Of a stretch of DNA of 53,180 bases, positions 42,352 through 50,183 are shown piece by piece. Numbering within the stretch: the first letter of the stretch is position 1; every line of letters begins with the position of its first letter. The notes beneath the pieces were generated by a model, which saw only the letters and a list, made by a program, of their open reading frames with translations, was not told the DNA's origin and ran no database searches. This DNA comes from SHLQ01 sp964562985 (GTDB lineage Bacteria > Actinomycetota > Acidimicrobiia > Acidimicrobiales > SHLQ01): assembly GCA_964562985.1 (NCBI GenBank), contig CAZLWE010000015.1:1-53180 (forward strand), read 5' to 3'. Both the position numbers and the translations under genes were made by a program.

Positions 42352-43691
42352 TGGCAGATCTCCTATCGGTTGCACAACAAGTCCTTTCGTGGGCCCAAGA
42401 CGGCGAAGAGGTTGAAGTAATCGCGGTTCACGACCGCGAGACCGAGATCCGGGTATACGAGGGCGAGATAGAACAGTTCACGGCGAGTGAATCCCAAGGC
42501 GTTGGCGTTCGGGTGATCCGAGACCAGCGTCAGGGCTTTGCCTACGCCGGTTCGCTCGACGAAGACGTTCTGGCGGAGACCATCGCCGATGCACGAGACA
42601 ACGCGGCGTTCGGGACGCCCGATCCATTTCTCGGGTTAGCTGCGCCAGATGGCGTCGATGTCGCGCCCCTCGATCTTTTCGACCCGACCGCCGCTGACGT
42701 CTCCACACAAGACAAGATTGCAATGACGATCGACCTCGAAGCCAAGACTCGGGCAGCTGATGCTCGCATTATCGGTATCGAATCCGCGGACTATGTCGAC
42801 ATGGTCAATGAGAGCGCGCTCGTATCCAGCGCAGGGGTCCAAGTCACCAACCGAGAGTCGGCGTCGTACGTAACGTCGACGGCGCTCGCCGAACAAGACG
42901 GCGATACCCAGATCGGTTTTGGGTTCAGCGTGGGCCGCAACCCAAACTCGCTCGATGTCGACCGTGCTGCGGCCGATGCCGCCGACCGTGCCACTCGGCT
43001 GCTCGGGGCAACACAGCCCGCGACCGAACGCGTGACCATCGTGTTCGACCCGTTCGTCACCGCACAGTTCCTCAGCATCCTCGGGGAAACGATGACCGGC
43101 GACGCGGTGGCCAAGGGTTACTCGCTATTCGCGAATCGCTTGGACGAAACGGTGGCCTCACCGCTCATCACGTTGGTCGACGACCCGACGAACCCGAACA
43201 TGTTCACCGCATCGGAAACCGATGGCGAAGGACTCGCTAGTCGACGCAACACGCTCATCGATTCCGGTGAGCTGTCGATGTTTTTGCACAACGCGTACTC
43301 GGCCCGACGCATGGACACCGCTTCGACGGGCTCCGCAGTGCGGAGCTACTCGTCGGTTCCCGGAGTCGGTGCACGGGCCTTGTTTCTGGAGCCCGGAACG
43401 AAGAGTCAGCCCGAGCTGATCGCAGGGATCGACAACGGTGTCCTCATCCAGGGTGTGGCTGGAATTCACTCTGGCGTGAACCCCGTGAGCGGTGACTTCT
43501 CCACCGGAGCCGAAGGGTTGCGGATTCGCAACGGAGAACTCGCCGAGCCGCTGCGCGAGATCACGATCGCCTCCACGCTGCAAAAGATGTTGGGCGATGT
43601 CGCGGCTATTGGCAACGACGTCGACTGGCTGCCAATGTCGGCGGCTGGCGTGTCGGTTGTGATCGACGACGTCACCATGAGCGGATCGTAG
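42351..43691 (+). CDS. tldE: TldE/PmbA subunit
   Basis: A 446-residue partner of TldD that lacks the HExxxH site and shapes the active-site chamber. Typical parts: GVGVRVIRDQRQGFAYAG, a central FDPFVTAQFLSILGETMTGD, and GIHSGVNPVSGDFSTGAEG near the end. Translation is coupled to tldD by a 1-base stop/start overlap. No modified-peptide precursor gene is seen nearby, so a general peptide-degrading role is more likely. Confidence 0.94.
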   Translation: MADLLSVAQQVLSWAQDGEEVEVIAVHDRETEIRVYEGEIEQFTASESQGVGVRVIRDQRQGFAYAGSLDEDVLAETIADARDNAAFGTPDPFLGLAAPDGVDVAPLDLFDPTAADVSTQDKIAMTIDLEAKTRAADARIIGIESADYVDMVNESALVSSAGVQVTNRESASYVTSTALAEQDGDTQIGFGFSVGRNPNSLDVDRAAADAADRATRLLGATQPATERVTIVFDPFVTAQFLSILGETMTGDAVAKGYSLFANRLDETVASPLITLVDDPTNPNMFTASETDGEGLASRRNTLIDSGELSMFLHNAYSARRMDTASTGSAVRSYSSVPGVGARALFLEPGTKSQPELIAGIDNGVLIQGVAGIHSGVNPVSGDFSTGAEGLRIRNGELAEPLREITIASTLQKMLGDVAAIGNDVDWLPMSAAGVSVVIDDVTMSGS

Positions 43692-43717
43692 CGACACCAC
43701 CGATTACCTTTAAGGCC

Positions 43718-44449
43718 ATGACGCGCTGGTACAGGTTTGTGGTCTTTGCCGTGCTCGGCGCGCTCATCGCGGCTGGGTGTAGCGGAGGAGGCGACGCCGA
43801 GGTATTCGACGGGCCGTTCCTCGATACCGACGTCGCCACCTTGCAACCCGCCATCGCGTCCACGATGGGTGCCGTGACCAGCGTGCGTTTTGAGGTCGAG
43901 CGCAGCGAGGCGCCGGTGTTTATCGATCAAGTGGAGTCGATCTCGCTCAACACGATCCTCGGCCAATTCGAGGTGCCGGGTTCTGCCAATGCGATTCTGC
44001 GAGTGACGGTGAATGACTCGCTAAACACCGAACTCGGCGCCATCGCAATCGGTGAAGAGGTGTGGCTCACCAATCCGGTCACCGGTCAGTTCGAGACGCT
44101 GCCGCCTGGCTTCGATATCGACCCGAGTCTCTTCTTCGACCCGGTCAACGGCTGGCAACCGCTGATCGAAGATCTCACCAACGTCGCCTTCGTGGCGCAA
44201 GAGGAGCGAAACGGCTCGACTCGTTTCCACCTCACTGGAACGGCGACTGCTGACCGCATGCAAGCGATCACGGCAGGTCTGGTACGCGGCCAAGACGTCG
44301 ATCTCGACATGTGGGTGCAGCCCGTGACCGGCGAAGTGACCGAGCTTTCTTTCTCGACGGTCTTCAACGATGCACGCAGTGATTGGCGGATTCTCCTGAC
44401 TGAGTACGGAGAAGATTTCGATATTTCACCGCCTAACGTCGATGGCTGA
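43718..44449 (+). CDS. LprG/LppX-type lipid-carrier lipoprotein
   Basis: A 243-residue lipoprotein with lipid Cys21 (GALIAAGCSGG). The mature part fits the LppX_LprAFG fold: IASTMGAVTSVRFEVERS, LGQFEVPGSANAILRVTVN, VWLTNPVTGQFETLPPGF and a late LDMWVQPVTGEVTELSFS. The family has a hydrophobic pocket for triacylated lipids. The following MFS gene overlaps by 8 bp. In mycobacteria the LprG and P55 MFS genes form one operon that exports triacylglycerides and supports drug tolerance, so this looks like the same module. Confidence 0.85.
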   Translation: MTRWYRFVVFAVLGALIAAGCSGGGDAEVFDGPFLDTDVATLQPAIASTMGAVTSVRFEVERSEAPVFIDQVESISLNTILGQFEVPGSANAILRVTVNDSLNTELGAIAIGEEVWLTNPVTGQFETLPPGFDIDPSLFFDPVNGWQPLIEDLTNVAFVAQEERNGSTRFHLTGTATADRMQAITAGLVRGQDVDLDMWVQPVTGEVTELSFSTVFNDARSDWRILLTEYGEDFDISPPNVDG

Positions 44450-46727
44450 CTCCGTGGCGGCGGAGAAACGATCGGCGTCCCCGAGAGCGATCCTGTGGGC
44501 GGTCGGGTTCTCGGTCTTTGTGGCCGCAGACGATCTCACTGTCGTCACGACGATGCTTCGGCCGATCATCAACGACCTGGGCTTGACACTTCCAGATGGT
44601 CTCGATGATGCGGCGTGGATTGTGAACGTTTACCTGATCGCGTTCGTGTCTGTCATGCCGCTTGCGGGTCGGTTGAGCGATGTGGTCGGCCGGCGTCGTC
44701 TGTTTGGGATCGCATGGATGTTCTTCTTGGTCGGCACGATCGTGATCCCGTTGTCGTCCACGATGACGCCGTTCCTCGTCGGTCGAGTACTTACCGCAAT
44801 CGGCGGAGGAGCGATGATTCCGGTGGCGTTGGCCGTGGTCGGCGAGGTCTTCGACGAAGAGAAGCGAGCCCGAGCTCTCGGAACCCTCGGCGCAATCGAG
44901 ACGATGGGCTGGGTGTGGGGCCCGCTCTACGGTGCGTTGCTCGTCCGGTTCTTGACCTGGCGCTGGCAGTTCTGGTTGAACATCCCGCTGACCGTCATCG
45001 GCTTTGCCCTCACCTGGTGGGCGTTGCGAGATGTCGATATTGAACGACGCTCGGTTCGAGAAGTGGATTGGATCGGCGCGGTTTTGCTGTCTTCCACACT
45101 GATCGTCTTGAACCTCGGTCTGCTAGGCAACGCCGAGATCCAAAGCGTGGTCGGGCTCGAAGACCTTCAGGGCGGTTCGGGGTTCGACTTCCGGCTGCTC
45201 CTTCCGGTCGCTGTGGCGCTCGGCGGGATCTTCTGGTGGCACCAACGGCGGGCCGCTGACCCCCTCATCTCGCCCGCTTTCTTCGCGGGTCGGAATCTAC
45301 GGATTGCACTGTTCGTCAACCTGTTGGTCGGGGCGGCGCTAATCGTGGCGATGGTCGACGTGCCGATCTTCGTCAATGCCGTAGAGATCGATCTTGAACG
45401 TTCTGCGGTTCTGGCCGGTTGGATACTGGCCTCCCTCACCGCGGCGATGACCCTCGCATCGTGGTTGGGTGGCCGGCTCACCGAACGCACGTGGGCCAAA
45501 TGGCCGACCTTGCTCGGTATGGCTGCCGCGTCGATCGCGCTGGTGTGGATGGGTCTGACGTGGACCCCTGACCTCTCCTACATCACGGCCGCGGCGCAGC
45601 TCGCGATCTTGGGTGCTGGACTCGGCTTTACCTTTGCGCCGACCACCGCCACGGTCGTCGAAGCGTCTCCCCCTCACCAACGCGGTGCTGCGGCTGCGAT
45701 CGTGATGATCGCTCGCCTCATCGGGTTGAGCGTCGGGCTTGCCGCGCTCACCGCCTGGGCGCTGTCGCGTTTCAACACGTTGCGTCAAGAGATTGAACTG
45801 CCGCCGATCAACGACCCCACCTTCACCGAAGCCGTGACCGAAGCATCCGCCCGCCTCACCGCAGATGCCATCTCGGAAACCTTCCTCGCTGCCGCAGCGC
45901 TCACCGTGCTCGGCGTCTTCGTCTCGTTCGCCATGCGAGCGCGCGCAACCAATCGACCACAGGAGACCACTATGGAAACCTCTCAATCCCCACAACCCGT
46001 CGCCGTGAGCTCCGGCGACGTCGGCGTGAACAAGGTGATACTCGCGATCGCCGGGATCGCGCTTCTTGGCACAATTGCCGCGCTCGCGCTCGTGGTGTTT
46101 TCCTTACGGGGGGCGCAGAGCGATTTGGCCGAGGTCAGGGCGGAGCTGACCGCGACCCAAGAGGATCTTGCGCGAGTCGAACAAGGTGCGGCTGGTTCAG
46201 CGATCGTGTCGACCCAGGTGCTGGAGCTCACCCGGCAGCTCGCCGAGCTTGAACCGCAAATTTCCGAGGGGTTGAACGAAGCCATCGTCGAGTTGGAGAA
46301 CTTCTCGAACTCGACCCTCGAGTTCAATGTCGCCATCGACCGCACGGTCGAGATCGACACGGAGATCACGATCGACCGTGACTTTCAGTTTCCGATCAGC
46401 GAAGTCATCGAGATCGACCAAACCCTGCCCATCAACCAGACGGTCGATACCACGATCGAAATCGACACCGGACTCGGCTTCGAGGTGCCGGTCGATGTGA
46501 GTGTTCCTGTCGACGTTGACGTGCCGATCCTGGTCGACGTACCGATCAACCTCGATGTCGATGTGCCAATCAACGAGACCGTGCCCGTCAATGCGGAGAT
46601 CCCGATCAACCTCGACGTCCCGATCGAAATCGACATCGCCGAAACCGAACTACAAACCCTCGCCGATCAACTCGCCCTCGGATTGCGCAACATTGAAGAG
46701 GTCGTCGGCGACCTCGCCATCGGCTAG
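44442..46727 (+). CDS. 14-TM MFS transporter (P55-like) with long repetitive C-terminal tail
   Basis: A 761-residue protein. Residues 1-500 form a DHA2/P55-type MFS with about 14 helices; motif A is LAGRLSDVVGRRR and motif C lies in GTLGAIETMGWVWGPLYG. From Met511 comes a second part: one membrane helix (KVILAIAGIALLGTIAALALVVF), a coiled coil of about 60 residues, then about 110 residues of alternating short hydrophobic/Asp units such as VPVDVDVP, VPINLDVDVP and IPINLDVPIEID, predicted to be extended beta repeats, ending in an amphipathic helix. The tail is not part of known P55. A consensus ribosome site before Met511 could also make it as a separate protein. Confidence 0.88.
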   Translation: MADSVAAEKRSASPRAILWAVGFSVFVAADDLTVVTTMLRPIINDLGLTLPDGLDDAAWIVNVYLIAFVSVMPLAGRLSDVVGRRRLFGIAWMFFLVGTIVIPLSSTMTPFLVGRVLTAIGGGAMIPVALAVVGEVFDEEKRARALGTLGAIETMGWVWGPLYGALLVRFLTWRWQFWLNIPLTVIGFALTWWALRDVDIERRSVREVDWIGAVLLSSTLIVLNLGLLGNAEIQSVVGLEDLQGGSGFDFRLLLPVAVALGGIFWWHQRRAADPLISPAFFAGRNLRIALFVNLLVGAALIVAMVDVPIFVNAVEIDLERSAVLAGWILASLTAAMTLASWLGGRLTERTWAKWPTLLGMAAASIALVWMGLTWTPDLSYITAAAQLAILGAGLGFTFAPTTATVVEASPPHQRGAAAAIVMIARLIGLSVGLAALTAWALSRFNTLRQEIELPPINDPTFTEAVTEASARLTADAISETFLAAAALTVLGVFVSFAMRARATNRPQETTMETSQSPQPVAVSSGDVGVNKVILAIAGIALLGTIAALALVVFSLRGAQSDLAEVRAELTATQEDLARVEQGAAGSAIVSTQVLELTRQLAELEPQISEGLNEAIVELENFSNSTLEFNVAIDRTVEIDTEITIDRDFQFPISEVIEIDQTLPINQTVDTTIEIDTGLGFEVPVDVSVPVDVDVPILVDVPINLDVDVPINETVPVNAEIPINLDVPIEIDIAETELQTLADQLALGLRNIEEVVGDLAIG
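45961..45974 (+). promoter_or_regulatory. In-frame ribosome site and ATG inside the MFS gene
   Basis: AGGAG (45961-45965), six bases, then ATG (45972-45974), in frame with codon 511. It lies exactly where the MFS domain ends and a new membrane helix begins. A separate 251-residue product (METSQSPQPV onward) is therefore plausible, or the two parts were once separate genes. Confidence 0.5.
46480..46640 (+). repeat. Degenerate repeats coding VPVDVDVPI-type units
   Basis: Short imperfect repeats around GTCGACGTTGACGTGCCGAT encode units of roughly 6-10 residues alternating Val/Ile, Pro, Asp/Asn. Units vary in spacing, so expansion has been followed by drift. Confidence 0.7.
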
Positions 46728-46790
46728 TAAAGATCTGCCGCTCTTTTTGTACCTACACGGCACTTTTCGGCGACAGTCTTTGGTTTAGCG

Positions 46791-47548
46791 TCATTGTGCT
46801 TCTCCGTTCAATTCGGCCCGAACCCGTTGTCGGGCTTGGGTCAGCGTCGCCGAAGCCGTTCCTGGAGCAACATCGAGAGCGTCGGCGATTTGGGCTTGCG
46901 TGAGGTCCTCCACGTATCGCATTGCGAGGGTGCTTCGCTGCTTAAAGGTGAGCTTGCTGACCGCCGCCCAGAGGTCCGGGTCGACCTCGCGAACGGTGTC
47001 AGCCAGCTCGGGTTGATTTGCGAGCGGAACGTAGCGCTGCCATTTCTCGTATGCGGCGAGGTGATTGTTCGCGGGTAGCCAGCTGACCCCTGGCCTTGAG
47101 AGATCCGTTAGAGGGGGGCTGGAGAGCGCGTCCACGGCACTAGGGCATTCCAGCGTTGAGTGTCGTGAATCAAGACGAGAGGCGAAGCCTGAGCAACCCT
47201 CACAGTCCCCGCTCGGCGCGCACCCAACGGAAAGTAGGGAGGTCAGGTTCTTAGGAGTCACAAACTCTTCGTGGTTGAAGAGATAGTGGCAGTGATCAAG
47301 AACTGTGGGGTTGCTCGGTTTCCCTTTGCATCCCCAGCCCGTAGGGCTGGCCACAACCATTTGGGAGAACAGTTTGAAGTGTTTGGGGCGGCCTTGAGGC
47401 GGTAGGCCGCCGCCACTGACACAGGGGTTTGCCCAACCCCATCCTCAGCCCGTATAACGTCACCAGCGCACACGACCAGCACGGCGCTGAGCACCCGCCG
47501 GTACTCCTGGTCGAACCAGATCTCGAAATGTGCGTCGTCCTCCATCAC
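46791..47548 (-). pseudogene. Sigma-70 family factor disrupted by insertion
   Basis: Two pieces of one sigma factor lie in different frames. The N-terminal piece (47548 to about 47436) reads FEIWFDQEYRRVLSAVLVVCAGDVIRAEDGVG, the start of region 2. The C-terminal piece (about 47090 to 46791) reads WLPANNHLAAYEKWQRYVPL, then LWAAVSKLTFKQRSTLAMRYVEDL and the region 4 helix-turn-helix TQAQIADALDVAPGTASATL. The middle of region 2 is replaced by about 340 bp of unrelated, hairpin-rich DNA containing stops. The gene should be inactive. An in-frame remnant of 189 codons could still yield a region-4-only protein, but that is unlikely to work. A possible partner is the RskA-like lipoprotein gene at 47619. 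Confidence 0.7.
47090..47440 (+). mobile_element. Hairpin-rich insertion in sigma gene, possibly an IS200/IS605 remnant
   Basis: The segment holds perfect inverted repeats: CTCTTC/GAAGAG (47265-47282), CCAGCCC-GTA-GGGCTGG (47335-47351), GGCGG/CCGCC (47399-47412) and GGGGTT/AACCCC (47424-47440). The plus frame ends in SSVECRESRREAKPEQPSQS and a stop near 47286, which reads like the variable C-terminal end of TnpB proteins, but no catalytic part is present. Boundaries are estimated from where sigma-factor similarity stops, so they may be off by 20 bp. Alternatives are a MITE or a non-mobile structured RNA. Confidence 0.35.
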
Positions 47549-47593
47549 GGGTACAAGGTCGCGACCGGGCCGGTTTGTTTAGCCGACGGAGAA

Positions 47594-47616
47594 AAGATTT
47601 GTCGAGGACAAATCTT
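47594..47616 (-). terminator. Terminator after RskA-like lipoprotein gene
   Basis: AAGATTTGTC (47594-47603) and GACAAATCTT (47607-47616) form a perfect 10-bp stem with a 3-nt loop. On the minus strand it is followed by TTTCTCC. It lies 3 bp past the stop of the lipoprotein gene. Confidence 0.75.
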
Positions 47617-47618
47617 GG

Positions 47619-48608
47619 TTAGCCCTCGCTGACGGTGATGGTCGCCGTGGGGAGGGCGTCGCTTAGGTTCTCGACAGACAGTGGGTTGTGGTCTTCCGCG
47701 TCGCCGGGGACGATGCCTGAGAGCGGCACGATGCCCGATGATTCAGGACTTGGGTCGGGAACCGGTTCAACGCTGATGAACGTCGTTGTGCCGCGGAGGT
47801 CAACCGGGAAGGTCAGGCCCTCGGGGGCGTTGAGGAGATAGTCCTCGCCGACGAGTGGGGGAGCGGTTTCTGGTCCGCTGTAGAGAGCGGCGTCGTCTGA
47901 GGCAAAGGTGTCGGTGAACTTGCCGCCGGCGACCTCGATGCCGTCGATGGTCTGCCACATCTCGTACTCCCAGCCCTCGCCGAGTTCAGGCAGGAACAAC
48001 GACTGCTGGCGGGGGAGGATGGTCCACCAGACACCGCTTCGCTCGTTCTCTGGAGGTCCGTCACCGTCGGTTGGCGTGGCCAAGATGTACTGTCCGCTGG
48101 CGTCGGAGAAGTCGGCGATCCCGCCGGTGGTGAGATCTGCAGAGTTTCCGTTCATCGCCCCGGACAGCACGATCGTGTTCGACGGAGCGGGATCGTCGTC
48201 GGTCTCGATACTCACGACAACTTCCACGGCATCTGGGATGCCGTCGGGCAGTTCGAATTCAACCGGTCCGGCATTGGTATCGAAGGTTCCCCCACTGACC
48301 GGGTTCCCGTCGGCATCGACGAACCACGCCTCGTACACGCCGGCATCGCCGAGCGGGGCGAGCCCGTCGAAGGAGATCACCATGCTGGGTACTGCCGGAG
48401 GTGGGGTTGTGGTTTCCGGTGCCGCTGTGGTGGTCGTCTCGGGTGCAGCGGTCGTTGTGGTTTCCGCTTCGGTCGTGGGCGTGTCGGTCTCCTCAGCCGC
48501 GGCCGCGTCGCCCTCCACCGCATCGGTAGCTGTCGCTTCGGTCGCGTCTGCACCGCACGCCGCAGCGATCAACGCAAGTCCAATACATCCCCAAATATGT
48601 CGCCTCAT
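47619..48608 (-). CDS. Lipoprotein with two RskA-like domains
   Basis: A 329-residue lipoprotein (lipid Cys in LALIAAACGAD) with a Thr/Glu/Ala-rich linker to about residue 75. Two domains follow of the kind found at the extracytoplasmic end of anti-sigma factor RskA: YEAWFVDADGNPVSGGTFDT with VEVVVSIETDDDPAPSNTIVLSG, and YEMWQTIDGIEVAGGKFTDT with TTFISVEPVPDPSPESSGIV. The cytoplasmic sigma-binding ZAS part is missing, so it is not itself an anti-sigma factor. It precedes the broken sigma gene on the same strand. A palindromic operator candidate sits 13 bp upstream of its start. Confidence 0.72.
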   Translation of the reverse strand: MRRHIWGCIGLALIAAACGADATEATATDAVEGDAAAAEETDTPTTEAETTTTAAPETTTTAAPETTTPPPAVPSMVISFDGLAPLGDAGVYEAWFVDADGNPVSGGTFDTNAGPVEFELPDGIPDAVEVVVSIETDDDPAPSNTIVLSGAMNGNSADLTTGGIADFSDASGQYILATPTDGDGPPENERSGVWWTILPRQQSLFLPELGEGWEYEMWQTIDGIEVAGGKFTDTFASDDAALYSGPETAPPLVGEDYLLNAPEGLTFPVDLRGTTTFISVEPVPDPSPESSGIVPLSGIVPGDAEDHNPLSVENLSDALPTATITVSEG

Positions 48609-48620
48609 GCCGACAATGTT

Positions 48621-48634
48621 ATGACGCGCGTCAT
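48621..48634. promoter_or_regulatory. Perfect 14-bp palindrome upstream of lipoprotein gene
   Basis: ATGACGCGCGTCAT is self-complementary and lies 13 bp from the lipoprotein start, in the 155-bp region divergent from a winged-helix regulator at 48764. That regulator is the obvious candidate to bind it. Confidence 0.5.
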
Positions 48635-48763
48635 GTCCGATGCTTGTCAGGTCGCGATTTGTCCGGTTGAGCCAGTTAACTCTGACGGCTGCGATGGTCG
48701 TACCTGTTCATGTATCACTCGTAGTGTCCTTGTTTTCAGGCAGGAACTGTCTATGGTGAAGGT

Positions 48764-49045
48764 ATGGAAATTTCGACGACGTGGCAGTTCCTCACCAACC
48801 ACACTCACGTTCTCTTGGCCATCCGACGCAACCCCGATATTCGCCAGCGCGAGATTGCCGATCTTGTCGGAATTACCGAGGGTGCAGTGCAGCGCATCAT
48901 CACCGAGCTTGAAGCCGCAGACTGCCTGACTCACGAGCGTGTTGGTCGCCGGAACCGCTACTCGATCGTCGAGAACGCAGACCTTCGCCATCCACTCGAG
49001 GATCGTCATACCCTCGGCGAACTCCTGGCGCTGCTCGAAGACTAG
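48764..49045 (+). CDS. Small winged-helix transcription regulator
   Basis: A 93-residue protein with an ArsR/MarR-like winged helix: TNHTHVLLAIRRNPDIRQRE, recognition part IADLVGITEGAVQRIITELEAA and wing DCLTHERVGRRNRYSI. The C terminus (LEDRHTLGELLALLED) could dimerise. No Cys or ligand domain. Start has GAAGG 5 nt upstream. Divergent from the RskA-like lipoprotein and 54 bp upstream of the alcohol dehydrogenase gene. Confidence 0.85.
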   Translation: MEISTTWQFLTNHTHVLLAIRRNPDIRQREIADLVGITEGAVQRIITELEAADCLTHERVGRRNRYSIVENADLRHPLEDRHTLGELLALLED

Positions 49046-49099
49046 ATCTCCTCCGTCCGCGCGGGCACCGCGACGGTTGAGCGCGTACATTGGCGAGCC

Positions 49100-50179
49100 A
49101 TGAAGGCCGCAGTGTGTCGTGAGTTCGGTTCGCCTCTGATCCTCGAAGAGGTCCACCTGGGGGAAGTTGGTGCTGAGGACGTTCATGTCGACGTTGAAAC
49201 CTGCGCCGTGTGCTTCTCTGACATCCACTATGCCGACGGTGAATGGGGCGGGTATCTGCCATCGGTCTACGGCCACGAGGCGGCTGGAACCGTGACCGCA
49301 GTAGGTGCATCGGTCGACGATGTCGCAGTCGGCGACCATGTTGTGGTCACGCTGATTCGCCACTGCGGAGACTGTCCCCAGTGCGACCGTGGCAATCACG
49401 TCTTTTGCGAAACGGCCTTTGCTGCTGACGACACCAAGCGGCTCACCGACTCGTCGGGCACACCCGTCGATGCGGCCATGCTGTGCGGTGCGTTCGCCGA
49501 GGAGGTCGTAGTCGACCACAGTCAGGTCGTCGCCATCCCCGAAGACTTGGAATGGGATGTCGCCGCGTTGCTCGCATGCGGGGTCATCACGGGCGTGGGA
49601 GCGGTAACCAACACATCGAGCGCCGATGAACACTCGACCGTCGTGGTAGTCGGTGCGGGGGGCGTCGGCCTGAACACGATTCAGGGAGCGGCGATCGTTG
49701 GGGCCCAGGTGATTGTTGCGATAGACCTCGCGGAGGAGAAGCTCGATATTGCACGCAGCTTTGGTGCGACGCACGTGGCGACTCCCGACACTGCTCGGGA
49801 AGTAATTGCAGAGGCGACCGGTGGGAAGAAAGGCGTAAGCCACTGCTTCGTCACCGTCGGGTCGGCGCCAGCGATCAAGTCCGCCCTGCGCTACATTGCG
49901 CCAGCTGGAGAACTCGTCATCGTCGGCATGCCTGCCCTCAACCAAGAGATCGACATCGACCCCGTCATTATCGCTGCGGCGGGTCACCGAATCGTCGGTT
50001 CAAAGATGGGGACGAGCCAGATTCGTCGAGATATCCCTCAGCTCATTGAGTGGTACCGGGAGGGCAAGCTCAAACTCGACGAACTCGTCAGTGGCACCTA
50101 CCCGCTCGAAGACATCAACACCGCGATTGCAGACGCGCACAAGGGTGAAACCATCCGCAGCGTCGTCACGATGGGATAG
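49100..50179 (+). CDS. Zinc-dependent alcohol dehydrogenase (MDR)
   Basis: A 359-residue medium-chain dehydrogenase. Catalytic zinc ligands are Cys in ETCAVCFSDIHYA, His in YGHEAAG and a later Cys (ALLACGVITG). The structural zinc site is CGDCPQCDRGNHVFC. The Rossmann motif is VVGAGGVGLNTIQGAAI and is followed by Asp in VIVAIDLAEEKL, which favours NAD. The sequence is of the class III / mycothiol-formaldehyde dehydrogenase side of the family, but the substrate is not certain. It is 4 bp upstream of the enolase-superfamily gene, so the two likely act in one pathway. Confidence 0.92.
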   Translation: MKAAVCREFGSPLILEEVHLGEVGAEDVHVDVETCAVCFSDIHYADGEWGGYLPSVYGHEAAGTVTAVGASVDDVAVGDHVVVTLIRHCGDCPQCDRGNHVFCETAFAADDTKRLTDSSGTPVDAAMLCGAFAEEVVVDHSQVVAIPEDLEWDVAALLACGVITGVGAVTNTSSADEHSTVVVVGAGGVGLNTIQGAAIVGAQVIVAIDLAEEKLDIARSFGATHVATPDTAREVIAEATGGKKGVSHCFVTVGSAPAIKSALRYIAPAGELVIVGMPALNQEIDIDPVIIAAAGHRIVGSKMGTSQIRRDIPQLIEWYREGKLKLDELVSGTYPLEDINTAIADAHKGETIRSVVTMG

Positions 50180-50183
50180 CGAA

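Noticed and set aside
40960..43691. TldD/TldE as part of a RiPP cluster
   Set aside because: No precursor peptide, modifying enzyme or transporter lies close by; the small 73-residue gene is 39 kb away.
47065..47286. An intact TnpB nuclease gene
   Set aside because: Only 73 codons are open and no RuvC motifs are present; at best it is the extreme 3' end of such a gene.
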